12,103 nucleotides of DNA from Bacteroides_E sp964522975. GTDB lineage: Bacteria; Bacteroidota; Bacteroidia; Bacteroidales; Bacteroidaceae. This document shows, piece after piece, positions 7,143 to 12,103 of this stretch (position 1 is the stretch's first letter; each line of letters opens with the position of its first letter). Under the pieces are notes generated by a model, which searched no databases, was not told the DNA's origin, and saw nothing but the letters and a program-made list of their open reading frames with translations. Both the position numbers and the translations under genes were made by a program. The stretch lies in the NCBI GenBank assembly GCA_964522975.1, contig CAZFXK010000076.1, forward strand, positions 1-12,103, in the 5' to 3' direction.

Positions 7143-9387
7143 TCGGATATGTACTTTCTATCTCATTTATTATGTCTTGTAGGTTATTAAGCGTTGATTC
7201 TTTATCTAATAACAAGGATTCATATCTATAATATTCTTCTGACGTTTTTTCTTGCCATTTAAGGTTATATTTTTCTGCAATAGCTAATAATTCATCCTGT
7301 CCCTTTTTCCCTTTTACTCTCTTAAATAATAACAATTTATAATAATCTACACCATTAATATTTTTTGAAAAGAAAAGATCAATAGCTAAGTCTTTTTCTT
7401 TATTGTTAATAAAACAACAGGTATCATAATATGGGTAGAAGTTTAATTCCCATTTATTATTATTAATTAATTTACTGTTTCTCAAATCGATAAACAGCCG
7501 ATAAGACTTTAAATTTGCATGTGCGCCACTTCTTTTGCTTCCTTGAACTAGTATCCATTCTTGCTCTCCCCCCCATTGAATATTTTTTTCTTTACAAAAG
7601 TCTAAAAGTTCCGGTATTTTCACAAACTCATCATAATCCTTATCACTTGGATTATTCTTTATCATTTTATCTAGTTCTTTATAAATAATATCTTCGTTTT
7701 TATCTAATAACTCATCAAAAAACAGTTTGAAACTATGCCTATTATCATTAATTAGTGTTTTCCAATCAGAATACTTCCAACAAAAAGAATAGTTTGTATA
7801 GCCATTAAATATTCTTGGGTAATAAGATAGATTTCTCGTTAATAATGCTCTACGTGTTATATCAAGTTTCTCATAGTCCATATTCCCATAAAATAAGATA
7901 GAGAAAACATTACTATATTTTTTAAATAGATTTAAATCAAAATTATAACCACCACTCCATTCCAAAATAGGCATAATTTCTCCTTGCCAAACTTTATGAT
8001 CTTCTTCTTTCCAAAAAAGATTTTCCAATTCCAATCTATTCAAAGCTTTCTTATAAAGATTAAACTTCAAATTCTCTTCATCCGTCAACAAAGTTTTTGA
8101 TATATTCTTCATAGAAATAATATCTGCAATATCCGCAGATGGTAGTTCTTTTATGATTCTTATAGCAAGAGGGAGCATTTGAGCAATATCTCTGCTGACA
8201 TTCCTATTCCGTGCTATGTTCTTAAAAAATCGCTTGACTCGTATAATATTACGGATATTATCTTCTCCAAAACGTTTGATATATTCAATTACAGGTAAAA
8301 TTCTAAACCAAATAATTTGATCATTCATATCGTTTGGTGCTAACCAATCTCTATTGTTTCGAAAAATATCCGAACTCATAAAAGAAAATCTTACAATATC
8401 AAAATATCTCTGTATATCAGCTAATTGCAAATTATCAATATTCACTTTATTACCCTTTGTAATAGATTCTAAAACACTTTCATCATCCGAACTGAGTAGT
8501 ATTAGCCAACGAAAAAATTCAAGAAATCCTTTATCTGCCGTATCATTTTCTTGGGTTCCTCCTCCATGTCTATTCTTCCAAAAGAAAGTTTCCCATTCTT
8601 CCCATAATTCACTAGCCTCTTGTTGTTTTTCAACTGAGAGATTGTTTATAAATTTAGGTTTCAAATTCTCTGTGGCAGTTAATGGTTCTCCTGTAGTATT
8701 AATAACAACAAATGTTTCTTCACCCTGAGTTCTATCCCCCACATCATAATATAACATTTGTAGCTCATTAGTAATAAAGTGCCCAAAATCAGCAAAATCC
8801 AAATCAATCTCTATTGTTAATCTCTCCTTAATCTGCTTTAAGGCTTCAATCATACTAACAATGGATGCATCTAGATTATATTCATCAAAATACCAATCTT
8901 GTTTCTTTATTTTTTCTAAATCCAAATCTTTTTTCAAAAAAAACTCGTACACCAAATCACTAAGAAAATACAGTGTACTTTCTCTTATCGCATATTGTAA
9001 ATAGGGTTCCTCATCATCTTCAGTTAATTTAAAATCTGAGATTAAATATTTTTGGAATTCACCGTCAGCTTTTCTATTCAACATACCCAACAAAAGAAAT
9101 AATGTTGTTATTCGTTGTTGTCCATCACACAACTGGATATGAAAATCAGGTTCTTCATAACCATAAATTAATCCTAATGTAAATTTATCTTGTCTGTTTT
9201 TCTTATATAAATCAATTAAACTCGTTATGAAATCAGGAACCAATTCCTGTAATTTATTCTCTTTATCATAGCTTTTACCGCCCCAACAATAATCTCTCTG
9301 TAAATCAGGTATAACAATTTTATTATCTCCTGAAAAAATATCGGCTAGTGTATATTCCTTTCCACTCTCAAAGCTTTTCTTATTCAT
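7135..9387 (-). CDS. DUF262 (GmrS/ParB-like) protein lacking a recognisable HNH nuclease domain
   Basis: A 750-residue protein with an N-terminal DUF262 domain, the ParB/Srx-like NTPase fold of GmrS, BrxU and SspE. Conserved elements are IPDLQRDYCWG at 26-36, CDGQQRITTLF at 87-97 (the DGQQR catalytic motif) and FVVINTTGEPLTATENLK at 226-243. The rest, about 250-750, is largely helical with an aromatic-rich C-terminal part. I cannot find the DUF1524 pattern (His-x-x-Pro followed by GNL and spaced Asn/Lys) that marks the nuclease domain of GmrSD proteins, so the C-terminus may be a different effector, a target-recognition domain or a very divergent nuclease. Its ATG at 9387 overlaps the stop of the upstream DUF262-DUF1524 gene by 8 bases, and AGGACA directly before the ATG may act as ribosome binding site. 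The close partner suggests a two-subunit machine in which the 558-residue protein cuts. Length is within the range of large DUF262 proteins. Confidence 0.93.
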   Translation of the reverse strand: MNKKSFESGKEYTLADIFSGDNKIVIPDLQRDYCWGGKSYDKENKLQELVPDFITSLIDLYKKNRQDKFTLGLIYGYEEPDFHIQLCDGQQRITTLFLLLGMLNRKADGEFQKYLISDFKLTEDDEEPYLQYAIRESTLYFLSDLVYEFFLKKDLDLEKIKKQDWYFDEYNLDASIVSMIEALKQIKERLTIEIDLDFADFGHFITNELQMLYYDVGDRTQGEETFVVINTTGEPLTATENLKPKFINNLSVEKQQEASELWEEWETFFWKNRHGGGTQENDTADKGFLEFFRWLILLSSDDESVLESITKGNKVNIDNLQLADIQRYFDIVRFSFMSSDIFRNNRDWLAPNDMNDQIIWFRILPVIEYIKRFGEDNIRNIIRVKRFFKNIARNRNVSRDIAQMLPLAIRIIKELPSADIADIISMKNISKTLLTDEENLKFNLYKKALNRLELENLFWKEEDHKVWQGEIMPILEWSGGYNFDLNLFKKYSNVFSILFYGNMDYEKLDITRRALLTRNLSYYPRIFNGYTNYSFCWKYSDWKTLINDNRHSFKLFFDELLDKNEDIIYKELDKMIKNNPSDKDYDEFVKIPELLDFCKEKNIQWGGEQEWILVQGSKRSGAHANLKSYRLFIDLRNSKLINNNKWELNFYPYYDTCCFINNKEKDLAIDLFFSKNINGVDYYKLLLFKRVKGKKGQDELLAIAEKYNLKWQEKTSEEYYRYESLLLDKESTLNNLQDIINEIESTYPND

Positions 9388-11056
9388 TGTCCTGTCTCTT
9401 TATTGTTGATTTTACTTTATAATCGTTTTCGAATTGAGAAATAATCTTATTTTGGTTCTCTTCAATTTCCTCTTTTCCCCATTTCTCTTTTGCAAACACA
9501 GATATTGTATGAAGTAGTTCTCGGCTTTTGAATTCTGTTTTCAGATCAAAATAGATATTCTTTTTTTCATTAAATGTTTTATTTCCAAAAACTGAGTTAT
9601 CATTTCCATCTAGCAACACTAAATTACCAATACTATGCTCACTTATATTTTCAGAACATTCATCTCTGTTTAGCCATTCATCTCCTTCTGGCATTTGAGT
9701 TCCTAATATTATTTCGTTTCCATCTTTATATTGTTCCCCATCCTTATGAAAAGCTCTTGATTTAGGATGAATATGTTCCAGCGATTGTTTATCAAAAATT
9801 CGAAAGTTAAATTTTCTTCCTTTCCCGTTATTAGTTTTGTTATCTTCCAGTACATTAAGATATAGTAAATATTTCCTTGCAAATGCGTCTCCTCCCGAAT
9901 TATAGACAATTTTTTGGTTAAGGAGATTAAGAGTTTCTATAGCTTTATTTTCTTTTTCATTTAAATCCTCGTCTTCACTTCTTATCTGATCAAAGGTTGC
10001 TCCAACAACCCTCCATTTTGTAAATTCAGATAGCTCTTTTATATTATGTTTGTTTTCTATAAAAAAAAGAATGATTTTGGCTTTATCATTTCCACTATCT
10101 TTAAGTGAAACACCTAACAGATTATATATAATGGGGTTATTGTATATATCTTCAAATGATTTTTGTAAATTACGCACCCCTTTGAAATGAAGCTTTGTTT
10201 CTTTTTTGTTAGACAATAAAGTTTTAAAATGGTCAAAACTAAAGCTTTTATCTTTTCTCAATTTAATATAATAGTACTCAAGCAACAATCCCATGGGCGT
10301 CTTAACCTTAAAGAAATCTTGCACATCATTTTTGTTCCACCAACGCAACCATTTATCCCACTCACGTGCATAAAGACTACGAAAAGCATTCGTTTCCCAT
10401 TTATAAGTAAACTCTTCATTCTTGTTTCCTGAGTTTAATGATATTTTCCGGAGCATTTCAGCCTTAATTAATTCCTCAGGAAGCATGATTGCTTTACTCC
10501 CATTCATCATAGTAAAGGTTTTAATTGCTTTTTCTTTGGGTATATTGATGTATAGAAATCTTATTTGATTAAGAATATATTGCTCTAGAGTTTCTTTATT
10601 TATGTCGTTTAGCTCTTTGTGTATGTGACGCAATGTTTTCTTAAAGAAAAATATATCTTGATAAACTTCCTCTTCACTCTTTGTACTTATTGTCATTATT
10701 GTGTTTCTATCCTTTTTCCACAAATCGGTTAAGAAAGATTCCGATTCTTTTCTTACAGAATACGCAATATTAATTTTTCCATTGTACCCAAGATAACACA
10801 ATAATAGATAGAGAAATATTGTTCGTTGTTGACCATCAATCAGTTCAATCTTTGTAGTAGTTTCTGATACGGTTATACCTTGCAGAAAAAGATCAAGGCT
10901 ATTTGAATAACCGTTTTTTATTGTTTCAAGGATAAATTCCACTGAATTTTTATCAGATTTATTGTTTTTTCCCCATACATAACTCCTTTGATAATTGGGT
11001 ATAATAAATGTTTTTCCTTTGTCTAGGTATTCCTTTAAAGAAATCAAATTATTCAT
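9380..11056 (-). CDS. GmrSD-like DUF262-DUF1524 restriction endonuclease
   Basis: A 558-residue protein with both halves of a GmrSD-type modification-dependent restriction enzyme. The N-terminal DUF262 domain has IPNYQRSYVWG at 19-29, LIDGQQRT at 72-79 (catalytic DGQQR at 74-78) and FTMMNGSKAIMLPEELIK at 181-198. The C-terminal DUF1524 HNH-type nuclease domain has LEHIHPKS at 426-433, then GNLVLL at 477-482, Asn487, Asn492, Phe495 and Lys498, the normal spacing for this family. In characterised relatives the first domain binds and hydrolyses nucleotides and senses modified DNA (glucosylated hydroxymethylcytosine for GmrSD, phosphorothioate for SspE), and the second cuts DNA. Which modification is sensed here is unknown. 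It follows the WYL regulator by 6 bases and overlaps the second DUF262 gene by 8. The ATG at 11056 leads straight into the DUF262 domain, so that start is secure. Expected to be cytoplasmic; no membrane segment is seen. Confidence 0.95.
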   Translation of the reverse strand: MNNLISLKEYLDKGKTFIIPNYQRSYVWGKNNKSDKNSVEFILETIKNGYSNSLDLFLQGITVSETTTKIELIDGQQRTIFLYLLLCYLGYNGKINIAYSVRKESESFLTDLWKKDRNTIMTISTKSEEEVYQDIFFFKKTLRHIHKELNDINKETLEQYILNQIRFLYINIPKEKAIKTFTMMNGSKAIMLPEELIKAEMLRKISLNSGNKNEEFTYKWETNAFRSLYAREWDKWLRWWNKNDVQDFFKVKTPMGLLLEYYYIKLRKDKSFSFDHFKTLLSNKKETKLHFKGVRNLQKSFEDIYNNPIIYNLLGVSLKDSGNDKAKIILFFIENKHNIKELSEFTKWRVVGATFDQIRSEDEDLNEKENKAIETLNLLNQKIVYNSGGDAFARKYLLYLNVLEDNKTNNGKGRKFNFRIFDKQSLEHIHPKSRAFHKDGEQYKDGNEIILGTQMPEGDEWLNRDECSENISEHSIGNLVLLDGNDNSVFGNKTFNEKKNIYFDLKTEFKSRELLHTISVFAKEKWGKEEIEENQNKIISQFENDYKVKSTIKRQDNE

Positions 11057-11062
11057 ATTCTA

Positions 11063-11962
11063 TCAATATTTTAGATTTATACTGTTTATAATTTCACTTA
11101 TTTCTTCTCTAAACCATTCGGGTTCCAAAATCTCAATTTCTGTACCCATGGAGAGAAGTTCTTTTTTTAAATCGAAAGTGGGCTTTATGTAGTATTCAAA
11201 AATAACATCCTCACCTTTTGTTTCAATTTCTTTTTGAGAATGATGTAAAGGAAGTCCTCTGAGATATTTTGCTTGATAAGAATCGGCTTTTATCTTAATT
11301 ATGCAAGGAGGTATGTTTTCATCGTTAATGATTCCATAGCAATTGTAGAAATAGTCTTCGGCGTTAAATTCTTTAGGAAACTTAAATTTATTTTTTGTTA
11401 TAGAGAGGTTCTGAATGCGATCCAAAGCATATATCATTATTTTTTCCATACCCTCACTGTAAGCAATAATATACCATCGCTGTTTGAATATTTTCACAAA
11501 ATAAGGTTCTATTTCAAATGTATTTGAATGTTCTTTCCAATAGCTTTGGTAGGTGATTTTGACTTTATAACTATCGCGCATAGCCTCTATTATGGGAGTT
11601 AAGTATTGTTGTCCGGATGGGGTTTCCTCAAGTTGTATTCTATTTTTTAGTTTATAACTTTCACTTATTAAATTGTTTACTGTGAATGTATTCAATAACC
11701 AATTCCGCAAAGTGTTATCATTAATATCTTCTGAATTTTCGATATAATACTTATACCCATCTTTAGTGTCACATTCAATAATAATATCGAATATTTCTTG
11801 AATAGCATCCTTATGGTTATGGAAAGTCTTTTTAGGCAGACTATTTCCATCAGACAAAGAGCTTCTTTCCCATTTATCGTTGATGTCGTTAAATGTTATT
11901 TTTCCGGCTTGATAAATCGCATCAACCAACCAGATATATCGTTTAAATAAGTTTTTTGCCAT
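11063..11962 (-). CDS. WYL-domain winged-helix transcriptional regulator
   Basis: A 299-residue regulator and first gene of the five-gene operon. The N-terminal 75 residues form a winged helix-turn-helix of the type common in Bacteroidales, with the opening MAKNLFKRYIWLVDAIY and LPKKTFHNHKDAI as recognition region at about 42-54. The WYL ligand-binding domain is around 125-205: its name motif is WYI at 163-165, preceded by EPYFVKIFKQR and followed by YALDRI at 178-183, where the family arginine (R182) sits. A C-terminal extension of about 90 residues completes the usual layout. WYL regulators such as BrxR and CapW control BREX and CBASS defence loci, are thought to respond to nucleic-acid ligands, and bind inverted repeats near their own promoters. 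That fits the position here, directly ahead of a GmrSD-like nuclease gene with a 6-base gap, and the palindrome at 12041-12057. Likely an autoregulator or repressor of the operon; that role is inferred from context. Confidence 0.95.
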   Translation of the reverse strand: MAKNLFKRYIWLVDAIYQAGKITFNDINDKWERSSLSDGNSLPKKTFHNHKDAIQEIFDIIIECDTKDGYKYYIENSEDINDNTLRNWLLNTFTVNNLISESYKLKNRIQLEETPSGQQYLTPIIEAMRDSYKVKITYQSYWKEHSNTFEIEPYFVKIFKQRWYIIAYSEGMEKIMIYALDRIQNLSITKNKFKFPKEFNAEDYFYNCYGIINDENIPPCIIKIKADSYQAKYLRGLPLHHSQKEIETKGEDVIFEYYIKPTFDLKKELLSMGTEIEILEPEWFREEISEIINSINLKY

Positions 11963-11994
11963 ATTTTATAATCAATGAGTTACTTGCTAATTCT

Positions 11995-12103
11995 TTATTC
12001 ATTCTCCTGATCTTCTATAAGTATTTGGTAGTTTTGTTTTAAACTATTCAATAGTTTTTTTTGGATTCTTTTTCAATTTAGTTGAATTCTCTTGATGTTT
12101 TAC
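11995..12103 (-). pseudogene. Possible C-terminal tail of an upstream gene, frame broken at an A8 run
   Basis: On the minus strand the frame entering from the right edge reads V-K-H-Q-E-N-S-T-K-L-K-K-N-P-K-K and then meets a stop just after a run of eight A (the T8 at 12055-12062 on the plus strand). In a second frame the sequence after the run reads K-L-L-N-S-L-K-Q-N-Y-Q-I-L-I-E-D-Q-E-N-E and stops at TAA 11995-11997, 32 bases before the WYL ATG. With seven A the two would join into one charged, protein-like tail. This could be a gene end with a slippage or sequencing indel, or simply AT-rich noise; evidence is thin because only about 100 bases are visible. Confidence 0.2.
12041..12057. promoter_or_regulatory. 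17-base palindrome, candidate operator of the WYL regulator
   Basis: AAACTATT, a single C, then AATAGTTT: a perfect 8-base inverted repeat around one central base, 78 bases upstream of the WYL start codon. Defence-linked WYL regulators (BrxR, CapW) bind inverted repeats upstream of their own genes, so this is a reasonable operator candidate. On the plus strand the right arm runs into eight T residues, so a weak plus-strand terminator is an alternative. Base composition makes AT-rich palindromes easier to obtain by chance. Confidence 0.35.

Larger units (their letters stand above)
11963..12103 (-). promoter_or_regulatory. Leader region upstream of the WYL operon
   Basis: These 141 bases precede the first gene of the right operon and run off the window. 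They should hold the operon promoter unless transcription enters from a gene further right. I could not find a clean Bacteroidales -33/-7 pair. The region contains the 17-base palindrome at 12041-12057 and an open minus-strand stretch ending at a TAA at 11995-11997, which could be the C-terminal end of another gene; the two readings compete. A 19-codon ORF (12002 to 11943), preceded almost immediately by AGGAG, overlaps the WYL start but is probably not functional. Confidence 0.4.

Noticed and set aside
11943..12002. 19-codon minus-strand ORF with AGGAG upstream, overlapping the WYL start
   Set aside because: The AGGAG is only one base from the ATG, too close for a normal site, and the peptide has no leader-peptide features such as runs of one amino acid.

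Overview
This window looks like chromosomal or accessory DNA from a member of the Bacteroidota, most likely Bacteroidales. It is AT-rich throughout, most genes lack a strong Shine-Dalgarno sequence, and the WYL-type regulator at the right end has the N-terminal signature I associate with Bacteroides and its relatives. That assignment rests on protein style, not on a search. Every gene I can support is on the minus strand, so transcription runs from right to left. There are two compact operons separated by a 926-base non-coding stretch.

Right operon (11962 down to 5587), five genes. It begins with a WYL-domain winged-helix regulator. Next come two different DUF262 (GmrS/ParB-like) proteins: a 558-residue one with a C-terminal DUF1524 HNH nuclease domain, and a 750-residue one with no recognisable HNH. 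An ADP-ribosylglycohydrolase and an MPPED-type metallophosphoesterase follow. The genes are separated by 6 bases or overlap by 8, 8 and 4 bases, so they are almost certainly co-transcribed and translationally coupled. DUF262-DUF1524 proteins are the core of GmrSD-type modification-dependent restriction, and WYL regulators commonly control defence loci. The simplest reading is a phage- or plasmid-defence operon with two unusual accessory enzymes. A 17-base palindrome upstream of the regulator is a candidate operator.

Middle (4661-5586). No gene is supported here. It should contain the promoter of the left operon. It also holds a short GC-rich island at 5388-5463, with three copies of GGTCTGG that can compete for one CCAGACC partner, plus a T-arm-like motif.

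Left operon (4660 down to 1, running off the window), three genes with exactly 11 bases between each pair. The order is a tail-anchored protein with a degenerate J-like N-terminus, a membrane-spanning coiled-coil protein whose cytoplasmic C-terminus resembles GrpE, and a divergent Hsp70 (DnaK-like) with an intact ATPase domain and an extra domain before the substrate-binding domain. Together they look like a complete but highly divergent DnaJ/GrpE/DnaK set, with both co-chaperone-like parts fixed to the inner membrane. The GrpE and J relationships are my own motif-level inferences and need a profile or structure comparison.

The two most interesting candidates are the membrane-tethered Hsp70 triad and the five-gene DUF262 pair / ADP-ribosylhydrolase / metallophosphoesterase operon. 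I saw no tRNA or rRNA gene, CRISPR array, transposase or integrase in the window.
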